From the NCBI RefSeq assembly GCF_018304825.1, contig NZ_CP072648.1, positions 479,501-543,500 on the forward strand: 64,000 nucleotides of DNA. Direction: 5' to 3'. Position numbers and translations under genes: made by a program. How positions within the stretch are numbered: the first letter of the stretch is position 1; each line of letters opens with the position of its first letter. Of the stretch, positions 45,360 through 53,431 are shown one piece after another. The DNA is from Chloracidobacterium validum. Lineage in GTDB: Bacteria > Acidobacteriota > Blastocatellia > Chloracidobacteriales > Chloracidobacteriaceae. The notes under the pieces were generated by a model that made no database searches, had not been told where the DNA came from, and saw only the letters and a program-made list of their open reading frames with translations.

Positions 45360-46811
45360 ATGTCCTATTGTGTACGTGTGCTTGCCGTGAGTTCCTTGGT
45401 GGGTGCGCTGCTGGGGAGTGTCATTGGATACGCCCAAGTCGGCGAGCGCTCACGCGATGAATCACCATCATTTCGCAAGGCCGAACCGCCGGTTGTCGGG
45501 CGCTGGATGGTTATCGTCACGCACCATGTGACCATGGGCGAGTTGACCGCAACGGTGGAAGATGCTTCGACGGCCGCCGTTCTGGACGGGACTTGCGCGC
45601 CGACGGATGTCATCCTGACCAATGTCACCACGGGGATCGTGGTGGATGACGAAGGGCATGTCCTCACGCAACTGGTCAACTTGCCACCCGACCACGCCAA
45701 TCCGACAATCATGGTCCAGACCCAGGACCACCAGGAACTTCGCGCCAAGTTTATTGGACGGGATGGCGCAACCGGCATGTGCGTCCTTCAGGTGCCAGGG
45801 TTGACGTTGCCGTCGCCGCCGATGCACTCGCTTATCCCGGCAAAAAAGAAAGCCCTGGCGCGGGATTCGCGCCTCTCGGTCAAACCCTCCATTCGTATCA
45901 TGATGCCGCTGTTTCAGCGCATGTCTGAGCGCCCGGTTCGCGGTCGGCCAGACAGTGGCGCGCTGCAAATTGTGTGGGATGAGATTGCAGCGGACTCAGT
46001 AGATGACGCCCCCTTGGCGTTGCCTGTCGAAGCCAACTGTGGGGTTGCCGTTGATCAGCAAAATCGGCTGGTGGCAATAGTGCAGCCGAAGGGCAAGCGG
46101 CTACAGGTGTGGCCGATTGAAGATGCCAAGCGGGTCACGCGCCGCATCATCGCTGCCGGGCGAAGTGTGCCGCACGGCTGGCTGGGTATCGAAGGAAAAA
46201 CCTTGACGACATTCCCAGCGCAGGAGCGTGCCAACCTCAAGGTCCGCGCAACCCACGGCGTTGTGGTGACGGCTGTTGTGCCGGGAAGTCCGGCTGAAGA
46301 AGCTGGACTGATCCCAGGAGATGTCATTCTGAAAGCTGACGGCCATCCACTTGAGTCACGACGTGAACTGAACGAAGCCGTGGTCAGCCATGCGGCCGGT
46401 GAAGTCTTGAATTTGCTTGTGGAGCGGGATGGTCAGCCACAGGTGTATAACGTCACCCTTGGGTCGCCCGAGGAAGTCCCAACCCTTAAGTCTCCACTGC
46501 CTGAGCACTTGGCGCTGGGGATCGTGTCCGTTGATCTGACCGCGCAGCTTGCGGCCTTTTTCGGCGTCACAGAGGGGCTTCTCGTTACGCACGTCTTCCC
46601 AGAAAGTCCAGCATCTGCCTCCGGCCTGCGCTCTGGTGATGTCATCATCGCGCTCGACGGCAAGGCCGTTCGGCGGGGTGAAGACCTGGCGACGGGGCTG
46701 CTACGGGTGGTCAGTCAGGGGGCTGGAGCCGCCGTCACGCTAGAAATCATCCGTGAACGGAAAGTGCAGCAGTTACCCCTGTCGCCGCTTGACCCGCTGC
46801 CAAAACTTTGA
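45360..46811 (+). CDS. HtrA/DegS-like protein with degenerate protease domain and two PDZ domains
   Basis: 483 aa, starting 17 bases after the anti-sigma gene. A signal or anchor segment (LAVSSLVGALLGSVIGYAQ) precedes a trypsin-like region: TGIVVDDEGHVLTQLVNL where HtrA has NNHV, GATGMCVLQVPG where the catalytic Asp (TDLAVLK) would be, and VEANCGVAVDQQNRLVAIV where GNSGGP would be. All three catalytic residues are therefore missing. Two PDZ domains follow (about 270-360 and 375-470; VVVTAVVPGSPAEEAGLIPGDVILK and LLVTHVFPESPASASGLRSGDVIIA). Probably a periplasmic binder of misfolded or exposed C-termini that informs the anti-sigma factor. Confidence 0.88.
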   Translation: MSYCVRVLAVSSLVGALLGSVIGYAQVGERSRDESPSFRKAEPPVVGRWMVIVTHHVTMGELTATVEDASTAAVLDGTCAPTDVILTNVTTGIVVDDEGHVLTQLVNLPPDHANPTIMVQTQDHQELRAKFIGRDGATGMCVLQVPGLTLPSPPMHSLIPAKKKALARDSRLSVKPSIRIMMPLFQRMSERPVRGRPDSGALQIVWDEIAADSVDDAPLALPVEANCGVAVDQQNRLVAIVQPKGKRLQVWPIEDAKRVTRRIIAAGRSVPHGWLGIEGKTLTTFPAQERANLKVRATHGVVVTAVVPGSPAEEAGLIPGDVILKADGHPLESRRELNEAVVSHAAGEVLNLLVERDGQPQVYNVTLGSPEEVPTLKSPLPEHLALGIVSVDLTAQLAAFFGVTEGLLVTHVFPESPASASGLRSGDVIIALDGKAVRRGEDLATGLLRVVSQGAGAAVTLEIIRERKVQQLPLSPLDPLPKL

Positions 46812-47676
46812 GACCCGGCTGCGATGGTGACGGGCTGATGGTCCAGGCGCTAGGTTCGCGCAAGAGTCGTCCAACCAGGGCTGAGTGCAAGCCATGCCCA
46901 GACCGCTCGGCCGTGATACGCCCTTGAATAGGCATGCCGAGCAGGGCAAAGTCGCCGAGAATATCGAGTACCTTGTGCCGGGCAAACTCATCAGGAAAGC
47001 GCAGTGGCTCTGGATTGAGCATCTTGTCAGCATCCAAAACGATGGCATTCGCTAGCGTCGCTCCCCGCACCAGACCGTGCTTGCGCAGCGCTTCGGCTTC
47101 TGCCAGAAAGCCGAAAGTTCGGGCCGGGGCGATAGCCTGGCAATAAGTTGCCGGCGTGACCTCGCAGATGAAGGTCTGGCGACCGATGCAGGGGTGGTCG
47201 AAGTCAATTGTGCTTTCAATGACGAAGCTGTCGTTCGGCTCGATGCTGATGCGCCGATTGCCTTCCGTCACTTCGATTCGCCGCTCAATGCGTAACACGT
47301 GCCGAGGAGCCGCGAGCGACAGGACACCGGCTGCCTCTATCGCCGCGACAAAGGGAAGCGCACTCCCGTCGAGGATGGGCACTTCACAGTTCGTGACATC
47401 CAAAATCGCATTGTCAATGCCACAGCCATAGAGCGCGGAAAGCACATGCTCAACGGTAGAAACCATGACGCCGGCCCGCATAAGGGTGGTGGCGTAGCTC
47501 ACATGGGTGACATGGTGTGGCGCAGCCAGAACTTCAAATCCGTTGAGGTCCGCGCGGCGAAAAACATAACCGGTGTCAGGGGGAGCGGGACAAAGCGTGA
47601 GTTCGACTTCCTGTCCCGTGTGCAAGCCAATGCCACGGACTGAAACTGCTTGGCGGAGTGTCGTTTGATGGATCAT
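46747..47676 (-). CDS. lpxC: UDP-3-O-acyl-N-acetylglucosamine deacetylase
   Basis: Committed step of lipid A synthesis, zinc-dependent. ATG at 47674-47676 gives the canonical start (MIHQTTLRQAVSVRGIGLHTG) and 309 aa; an upstream TTG at 47724 adds 16 unrelated residues. Zinc ligands are His in STVEHVLSALYG, and His and Asp in HKVLDILGD; the catalytic His region is SGHGLHSALVGRLL. Its presence shows an LPS-bearing outer membrane. The 3' end overlaps the convergent PDZ gene by 65 bases, linking lipid A and envelope-stress genes physically. Confidence 0.96.
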   Translation of the reverse strand: MIHQTTLRQAVSVRGIGLHTGQEVELTLCPAPPDTGYVFRRADLNGFEVLAAPHHVTHVSYATTLMRAGVMVSTVEHVLSALYGCGIDNAILDVTNCEVPILDGSALPFVAAIEAAGVLSLAAPRHVLRIERRIEVTEGNRRISIEPNDSFVIESTIDFDHPCIGRQTFICEVTPATYCQAIAPARTFGFLAEAEALRKHGLVRGATLANAIVLDADKMLNPEPLRFPDEFARHKVLDILGDFALLGMPIQGRITAERSGHGLHSALVGRLLREPSAWTISPSPSQPGLKVLAAGQAATGVTAALSVHG

Positions 47677-47905
47677 GTAAGGGAAGGTGAATGATGACTG
47701 GGACAAATTCAGGTCTTTGGGCAACCTGCTATCCAGAGCTGGAGCAGCTTTCGTGCCACAGCCCAGAAACCGACCTGGTCGCGCTTGTCCTTTGAAATCA
47801 AGATGTTAGGCTAGGCTGTAAGCGGCGGTGGCGGGTGCTTGGTGGTCGGTTGTCTGCACTGGATGCGCATTGCGTGAACAATTGGCCACACTAGTTGTTT
47901 CGATG

Positions 47906-48565
47906 TTACCCACAGTGTCCGTTTGGGAGTGATCGCCAGTGGCCGTTCCAGTCAAACCATTCGAGCGCGGAGAAGCGCTTTTTGTAGTCATAGTGGGATG
48001 GTTCATGGTAGGCATAGCCGGGGTAATAAAACTTATCTCCGCGCGCCTGCGAATACTCAATCTCAAGCAACATGGTGAAAATCCCCAGACTGTGCTTGGC
48101 GTAGTCTGGATCAAAGATGCCATAGACGCTGGAACTCGCTTGTTTCCCTAGATCAAGGAAGCTTTTGGCCACGAGGCGTTCGCCATCATAGACGGCGATT
48201 TCCTGGTTGCGACAGGGAACGGAAGCCGGTTCCGATGACAGAAACGAATAGATCGAGGTTGGGATATTTTCAGTGAACCGTTGCTTGTGGCGCTCGAAAA
48301 GCAGCTCAGTAGTCGCGTCAATTACCGTTGGTTGAATGATGACACGGAGGTTTCGGTTGCGGCGGCGCACGCGGCGTTGACTTTCCGAGAGGGTGAAGTT
48401 CGCCAGCTCAATGCGTAGCGGAAGCACATGTCGAACGCCATCGTTGGTCAAATTGACCCAGTAACGATAGAAATAGGTGCCAAAGTGACGCCAGCCGTGC
48501 GCCCATAACACATCCAACTGAGCTGCCGGTACGTAGGATGCTTCAAAGTACTGTCCGTGGGACAT
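47906..48565 (-). CDS. Aminoacyl-tRNA-protein transferase-like protein (ATE C-terminal / GNAT fold only)
   Basis: 219 aa. The C-half LGIFTMLLEIEYSQARGDKFYYPGYAYHEPSHYDYKKRFSALEWFDW matches the C-terminal domain of arginyl/leucyl-tRNA-protein transferases (ATE/Bpt), and SIYSFLSSEP and VYGIFDPDYAKHSL fit too. The N-terminal Cys-cluster domain of full-length Bpt/ATE is missing. It could be an N-end-rule transferase variant or a related acyltransferase that uses an aminoacyl-tRNA. The 181-base gap to lpxC holds nothing recognisable. Confidence 0.8.
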   Translation of the reverse strand: MSHGQYFEASYVPAAQLDVLWAHGWRHFGTYFYRYWVNLTNDGVRHVLPLRIELANFTLSESQRRVRRRNRNLRVIIQPTVIDATTELLFERHKQRFTENIPTSIYSFLSSEPASVPCRNQEIAVYDGERLVAKSFLDLGKQASSSVYGIFDPDYAKHSLGIFTMLLEIEYSQARGDKFYYPGYAYHEPSHYDYKKRFSALEWFDWNGHWRSLPNGHCG

Positions 48566-48603
48566 AAGCCTCGGCTATGCGCCAACCGGCGGACACCGAA
48601 CGT

Positions 48604-49413
48604 TTATTTGCGCTTGAAGACTCGCTTGATGTCAGGCGTGAACTCATTGATGAGATTCGCCACAAAGTTGAACCCAAGCGCTAGGTTGCCAAATCGAACG
48701 CCATCCCCGCGGATGGTGTAGCGGCTCGGATACCAGGCAATCTGCGCAAACGCCCCACCATAGTCCGCCGCCAGATTGGCGATGGCCGGACGCACCTTGC
48801 CATCGTCATTGTAGGTGACAAAGACAAACGCGAGGGCATGTCCGGTCCGCTTGAAGAAGCCTTTTTTGGCGCTCCGAACATAGCGCGGCTCATGTTTGAT
48901 GAGCGCAGCCAGCCCTGACTGGATGCTGTTGGTGATGATATTGTTGCCGAACTCGGAGGCCAGGCGGCGGCTGTAACCTTTGATCCCGCCGCCCCACTCT
49001 GGAGGCGAATTTCCGGCTTGGGCACCAATTGCCGGACCAGCCGCGCCAAACACAGCCGCCGGGCTCCAGTACGTTGTTCGCAGGTAATACTGCCAGCGCT
49101 CTTTTCCACTCAGGGGGTGGTAATCGTCTTCGGAAACCGTGCCCCTGCCCGAAGCAAAGTTGACGCTCGTTCGGTCTTTTTTTTCAGATGGCGTGGCATC
49201 TGGGGGGGACGGGGTAGTTAGCGTCCCGCCCCCGTCCTGGACTGTTTCTGCCGGGCGTGGGGCCAGGTCGGTTGCGCGCGCGGGAATATACTGGGCAGCC
49301 GCTTGTGTCGTGCCCAAACTCATGAAAAGGGTCAGGGATGAGATGAAAACAATGGCACGCCAATCACTGTGTTGCCAATCACTGCGGTGGAGCATGAGGT
49401 TACACTCGCTCAA
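48604..49413 (-). CDS. Exported protein of unknown function, acidobacterial-type family
   Basis: 269 aa with a signal peptide (AIVFISSLTLFMSLGTTQAAAQ), a disordered Pro/Thr segment, then a conserved-looking block: KERWQYYLRTTYWSPAAVFGAAGPAIGAQAGNSPPEWGGGIKGYSRRLASEFGNNII, LIKHEPRYVRSAKKGFFKRTGHAL and NDDGKVRPAIANLAADYGGAF. Proteins of this kind recur in Acidobacteria without known function. Amphipathic helices and Gly-rich turns suggest membrane association. It is read divergently from the DUF3108 gene. Confidence 0.75.
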   Translation of the reverse strand: MSECNLMLHRSDWQHSDWRAIVFISSLTLFMSLGTTQAAAQYIPARATDLAPRPAETVQDGGGTLTTPSPPDATPSEKKDRTSVNFASGRGTVSEDDYHPLSGKERWQYYLRTTYWSPAAVFGAAGPAIGAQAGNSPPEWGGGIKGYSRRLASEFGNNIITNSIQSGLAALIKHEPRYVRSAKKGFFKRTGHALAFVFVTYNDDGKVRPAIANLAADYGGAFAQIAWYPSRYTIRGDGVRFGNLALGFNFVANLINEFTPDIKRVFKRK

Positions 49414-49572
49414 TTGAGACTAGGGGAAGATACGTCGTTGCATTGTGCCGAAGCGCGCGCGAGGATACAAACTCACAACCACTTGGCGCGGTACCCTAGC
49501 CAACACCTTGTCTGGGAATCGGCATCAGACGGGTTGTGCCGATTGTTTCTTGAGAAAGGGTCTGGTTCTACA

Positions 49573-50475
49573 ATGGTGAAATGGAGTGCAGGCGCTCAGG
49601 AGAAGCGCTCCCGCTGGCGCGGTGGCCGCCTCACCGCTGTCTTTGCGATGCTTCTGGGCTTGGTGGGAAGTGTCCCGTTTGGGATGGCGCAGCAGCGCCC
49701 ACGAGTGGTTGGCCCGGTGGATACTGCCGCAAATGGCGGGTCCTCAGTTGCGCCGGTCGTTGCCCGTCACAAGTTTATTGTCGGGGAAAAACTCGTCTAT
49801 GGCGTGCGGGTCAATGTGCCGAGCCTGGGCCTGCGGGACGCGCCGGTTGCCAAGTTCTCAACCGAAATCGTTGAGCGTGGGCAGTTTCATGGGCGTGAAG
49901 GGCTGCGTCTCGTCGTTCGCGCCGAAACCACCGGATTTGTCAAGGCAACGCTATTTGATCTCGATGACCGTTTTGTGACCTACCTTGATCCGGCGACTCG
50001 CTTGCCCTATCGGGCTGAGGCTGACATTAAGGAGGGGGGACGGGTTGAGCGTACCGTGACGGTTTTCGACCAAGTGAAGCGGACCGCTCAGCTTAGTGAT
50101 GGCCGTCTCATCAGGTTGAAGAGTGATGTCTATGACCTGGCCGGTCTTTTGTGGACAACCCGCAATTTGGATTTTGATGGAGCGGCCAAGACTGTTCTAT
50201 CAGCCCTGAATGATCGGAATGGCGCTGTGATCATGGTTGAAATCGAACGCCTTGGACGGGAAACTCTCAGGGTTGCCGGCCAGGAAGTGCCGGTTGTGCA
50301 GCTTGCGCTGCGTCCTGTGGACGCCACCGGTAAACCCTCTGATGAGCGTAAGATTCGGCTCTGGATTACAGACGACGCGCAACGCTATGCCGTACGTATT
50401 ACGGGAGGCAACGAGATGGGCGAATTCAAGGCCGAACTCTCCCGCTTTCCCAACCAGTCACCGGTTGCCGAGTAG
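49573..50475 (+). CDS. DUF3108 domain exported protein
   Basis: 300 aa from ATG 49573; the frame extends upstream to 49369 but crosses the start of the divergent gene. A signal (LTAVFAMLLGLVGSVPFGMAQ) is followed by FIVGEKLVYGVRVN and a long beta-rich body ending KIRLWITDDAQRYAVRITGGNEMGEFKAEL, typical of DUF3108. These proteins look like LolA/LolB-type beta sheets, and a role in the outer membrane has been suggested for the fold, but no function is established. Its stop lies 6 bases from the convergent MerC-like gene. Confidence 0.85.
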   Translation: MVKWSAGAQEKRSRWRGGRLTAVFAMLLGLVGSVPFGMAQQRPRVVGPVDTAANGGSSVAPVVARHKFIVGEKLVYGVRVNVPSLGLRDAPVAKFSTEIVERGQFHGREGLRLVVRAETTGFVKATLFDLDDRFVTYLDPATRLPYRAEADIKEGGRVERTVTVFDQVKRTAQLSDGRLIRLKSDVYDLAGLLWTTRNLDFDGAAKTVLSALNDRNGAVIMVEIERLGRETLRVAGQEVPVVQLALRPVDATGKPSDERKIRLWITDDAQRYAVRITGGNEMGEFKAELSRFPNQSPVAE

Positions 50476-50481
50476 CTGGTG

Positions 50482-50913
50482 TCAGTGGTGGCAGGTCGTG
50501 CAAGTATGGACAAAGCGGTGGTTGGTTAGGTTTGCGCCGGCAACAAACAGGGCCCCAGTCACCATCCCGGATGTCTCCAGTGACGAGCCTTCATCCACCA
50601 GCCACTTGGTGCTGAGAATGAGTCCAAAGCCAAGTGCAAACAACGCCAGCGGTTGGAATCGCCGGTGGCGTTGGTAATAGCTTGGAAGTAGGGTCAAGAG
50701 TCCAATCGCTCCCGTAAAGCCGATGAGTGACCACTCAATCCACGGTTCGGTGAGCAGGCTCAGTCCAATCAGGGGCAGCACACCGATGAGCAGTGGCATG
50801 GCCAGGCAGTGAATGGCGCAGACAAATGAGGCAGTAGCGCCAATCCAGGTTAGCCGGTCTAACCAAGTCAAGCGGTTGAGCGGTTGACCTGGGCTGGCGG
50901 TTGACTTGGACAT
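50482..50913 (-). CDS. MerC-domain membrane protein
   Basis: 143 aa with four hydrophobic segments. The signature SFVCAIHCLAMPLLIGVLPLIG in the first span has the Cys-x3-Cys pair of MerC proteins, which can move mercuric ions across the membrane; most chromosomal relatives have no demonstrated function. It ends VHTCTTCHH, a Cys/His cluster able to bind a metal. No merA or merR adjoins, so mercury resistance is not supported here. Confidence 0.85.
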   Translation of the reverse strand: MSKSTASPGQPLNRLTWLDRLTWIGATASFVCAIHCLAMPLLIGVLPLIGLSLLTEPWIEWSLIGFTGAIGLLTLLPSYYQRHRRFQPLALFALGFGLILSTKWLVDEGSSLETSGMVTGALFVAGANLTNHRFVHTCTTCHH

Positions 50914-51031
50914 GTCGCCTCCAATAAGGAAAATTACTGTTTAGTCTGCGGCCACGATACCTATCCGGCGCATCAATCGCAACCGTCCGCGCCGTTTGCT
51001 GAGGTTCCTTTCGAGCTACCTTGACACAAGG

Positions 51032-51060
51032 TTGACGAAGTCCATCTAAGACTCTATGCT
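51032..51060 (+). promoter_or_regulatory. Sigma-70-type promoter for rpsT
   Basis: TTGACG (51032-51037), 17-base spacer, TATGCT (51055-51060). Transcription would start near 51067, leaving a leader of about 45 bases that contains the ribosome site GAGGAG. Confidence 0.55.
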
Positions 51061-51110
51061 AACTAGCTCATTTTGAGTTTAAAGATTTCTGAGGAGATGA
51101 GCTAACGCAT

Positions 51111-51476
51111 ATGCCAAACAAGGCTTCTGCCATCAAGCGGGTTCGCCAAACGGAACGGCGTAACGTTGTCAACCGCCGTAATCGGAGCCGCTTACGGACC
51201 TTTATCAAAAAGTTTCGGGCGGCGCTCAGAAAGCCAACGACTGACGACTTGGCCTTGCTTGAGCCGCAAAAACTCGCTGGGGTCAAGCGGAAAACGGCGA
51301 CCGGAATTCAGAAAGTCTATTTGGAAGCCATCTCGGTTATTGATAAGTCGGTGCAGAAAGGCGTTATTCACCACAATACGGCATCCCGTTACAAGTCCCG
51401 TCTGTGGCACCGCATTGAGTCGGTGTTGCTCCAGCACAAGGCAGGAAGCAGCGCCACTCCGGCTGCCAATGCCTGA
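51111..51476 (+). CDS. rpsT: 30S ribosomal protein S20
   Basis: Binds 16S rRNA during early 30S assembly. MPNKASAIKRVRQTERRNVVNRRNRSRLRTFIKKFRAAL and the C-terminal AISVIDKSVQKGVIHHNTASRYKSRL are typical. At 121 aa it is longer than the usual 85-90: about 20 residues are inserted between the helices (KPTTDDLALLEPQKLAGVKRKT), and there is an Ala/Ser tail. The stop overlaps the start of the next gene (51469-51476). Confidence 0.95.
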   Translation: MPNKASAIKRVRQTERRNVVNRRNRSRLRTFIKKFRAALRKPTTDDLALLEPQKLAGVKRKTATGIQKVYLEAISVIDKSVQKGVIHHNTASRYKSRLWHRIESVLLQHKAGSSATPAANA

Positions 51477-52677
51477 GCGGATAGCGCCTTGTGTGGCCTA
51501 TTGCCTAGCTGTTTGTTCAGCGGCACGGTGGGTCTGGCGAAGTGTTCTAGTGGTTGGGCTAGCCTGGACTTGGCTGCCGACCACCATCAACGCTCAGGAG
51601 CAAAGACACCAGTTTTTGTCCGGTGGCAGTGCCGCGACGAAGGTATCGCTTGCTGAAGCCAACTTGGCCCTTGCGGCTCGCTATGCCCCGATTTTCTATC
51701 AAGGGTTAGGGGAGACACCGCGTTTCGACTACATTACCAACTTTGATTTTGATGACGACTGGCAGGGGGATAACAACTGGCAAAACGCCGAAGACCCCCG
51801 TTTCCCACTCGCGGCGTGGGTGTATTTTTCAGTTTGCGAAACCACAACGCACTATTTCATCCACTACGCCGTGTTTCACCCGCGTGATTGGAAGGGTGGG
51901 AATCGGCGTGGGGTAGTGATGAGCGACCTTCTGCGTCTGGGTGCGCGCTACGGGCGGAACTACGATCCAACCGGCGTGGTAGATGACCTAGTGCTCGCCC
52001 ATGAAAATGACCTAGAAGGCTGTTTGGTGGTGGTTGCCAAAGCGCGCGCCGGGCAGTCCGCAGGCGAGCGGGTTGTTTTTGTTGAGTCGCTCGCCCACAA
52101 CAAATTCCTGCGCTACCGGCCCGGCTCAGGACAGTCACAGGATACCATTCGACTTGAGAACCAGCGCCCATTGCTCTTTATCGAGCCGCGCGGTCATGGC
52201 ATCGAAGCCTACCGTGGCAGCCAGCGCCAGCTTCGTGCTTCGGTCAAGGGAACCGTGCGGTATGAATACACCGGACAGCCCGGCGTCCCCGGAGATGGCG
52301 ACCCGCCGCCGCAGTTGGGCTATGCGTTAGTCCCCATCGAAACCACACTTTGGACCCGTGCGCAATCTGGCCGAAATGAGACCTATGGAGAGCAATTCAA
52401 TTACGGCACGCGGCATATCACGGTTGGTGGCAGACGCCGCGGGATTTGGCTCGGTGTGCTCGGTTCGGCGTTTCTGGGAACGCATGGCGGGCGCAACATG
52501 GCGCGTCCACCCTGGGGGTGGTTTGACCGAAATGAGCGTCACCGTCCCCTTGGTGAGTGGTACTTTGATCCGGCCGTGACCATCAAGCGCCACTTCCAAC
52601 TGGGCAATAGCTTCTCAACGAGTTATACCGCTCACCCACTGTTGCGGCCGGCAGCCAGCCGTTCTCAGCGCGACTGA
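51469..52677 (+). CDS. Exported protein of unknown function (402 aa)
   Basis: ATG 51469 overlaps the rpsT stop by 8 bases; the frame continues back through rpsT, but that part is a shadow. A signal segment (VWRSVLVVGLAWTWLPTTINAQ) leads to LALAARYAPIFYQGLGETPRFDYITNFDFDDDWQGDNNWQNAED, WVYFSVCETTTHYFIHYAVFHPRDW and HENDLEGCLVVVAK. The body is rich in Trp, Tyr and Asp. It faintly recalls Vps62-type (DUF946) folds (beginning RYAPI, later FHPRDW), but this is weak. Coupling to a ribosomal protein gene is unusual for an exported protein. Confidence 0.75.
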   Translation: MPERIAPCVAYCLAVCSAARWVWRSVLVVGLAWTWLPTTINAQEQRHQFLSGGSAATKVSLAEANLALAARYAPIFYQGLGETPRFDYITNFDFDDDWQGDNNWQNAEDPRFPLAAWVYFSVCETTTHYFIHYAVFHPRDWKGGNRRGVVMSDLLRLGARYGRNYDPTGVVDDLVLAHENDLEGCLVVVAKARAGQSAGERVVFVESLAHNKFLRYRPGSGQSQDTIRLENQRPLLFIEPRGHGIEAYRGSQRQLRASVKGTVRYEYTGQPGVPGDGDPPPQLGYALVPIETTLWTRAQSGRNETYGEQFNYGTRHITVGGRRRGIWLGVLGSAFLGTHGGRNMARPPWGWFDRNERHRPLGEWYFDPAVTIKRHFQLGNSFSTSYTAHPLLRPAASRSQRD

Positions 52678-52729
52678 AGCGACTGGTCAGCCGTCTGTCC
52701 CACCTGGCCCGGCTAAACTGCACCAAGGC

Positions 52730-53353
52730 TCAACCAGCATCGAGCGGTTGGCGGCTTTCCTGGTTTGGCAACAGCCATGCACCAGCGGGCGTCAAGAACT
52801 CAACCCCGGCAAGAAATCGCCCTTCTTCCTCGTCATCGGGCCGGATATTGCGCACCGTGGCTTCGATGGTTTCACTGGCGTCCCCGCGTGTGCCAAAAAG
52901 ATGAACCCGTTCGCCTAGGGCAAACTCAGTCGCAACGCGCAGCCGCGCGCCAACCAGACTGGTGACTTCGACAACGGCCAGCTCTGCCCAGAGCTTGCGC
53001 CGCACGTCATTCGAGACCAGGATGACCGGGTGCGAGGCTGGAAAGCGTGGCGCGCGGCGTTTTCCATTTGGGTCAGGGTCAGGTTCGAGGGCCGGCAGTG
53101 GAGCTTTTGGCTTCCGCGAAAATGCCACTTCCTCAATGGCCCGTTGCAGCAGCTTTACGCGGCTTCGTTCGAGGCGCTGCGCTTCCAGAACGTCCCACAG
53201 CAGAAGGTGGACATTGGGGTCGGGTGGGTCGCTCCATAGCGCGGCGTAGATGCGCATCAGGGCATCTTCATACTCACCTCGCTGAAAAGCCTGTCGCGCT
53301 AACTCAAAGTTCGTTGGTTGCACACGCTCGACGGGGTTAGATGCTGTCGCCAT
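52730..53353 (-). CDS. PilZ-like domain protein with TPR-like N-terminus
   Basis: ATG 53353 is chosen; ATG 53407 in the same frame adds 18 residues, and neither has a clear ribosome site. The N-half (FELARQAFQRGEYEDALMRIYAALWSDPPDP) is TPR-like. The C-half begins KRRAPRFPASHPVIL, matching the RxxxR start of PilZ, and continues AELAVVEVTSLVGARLRVATEFALGERVHLFG. The second c-di-GMP motif (D/N-x-S-x-x-G) reads VTSLVG, so its first residue is altered and binding is doubtful. A signalling or adaptor role is inferred from the domain. Confidence 0.75.
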   Translation of the reverse strand: MATASNPVERVQPTNFELARQAFQRGEYEDALMRIYAALWSDPPDPNVHLLLWDVLEAQRLERSRVKLLQRAIEEVAFSRKPKAPLPALEPDPDPNGKRRAPRFPASHPVILVSNDVRRKLWAELAVVEVTSLVGARLRVATEFALGERVHLFGTRGDASETIEATVRNIRPDDEEEGRFLAGVEFLTPAGAWLLPNQESRQPLDAG

Positions 53354-53431
53354 GGGTGTTGTCAGGATTGTCAAGTCTGCGCCAAGCGAAAGTTTCCAGT
53401 TTGACATTGACTGATTTTTGCATTGTTACGC

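Noticed and set aside
51166-51468. Upstream extension of the 402-aa exported protein
   Set aside because: It is an out-of-frame shadow of rpsT; the signal peptide begins after ATG 51469.
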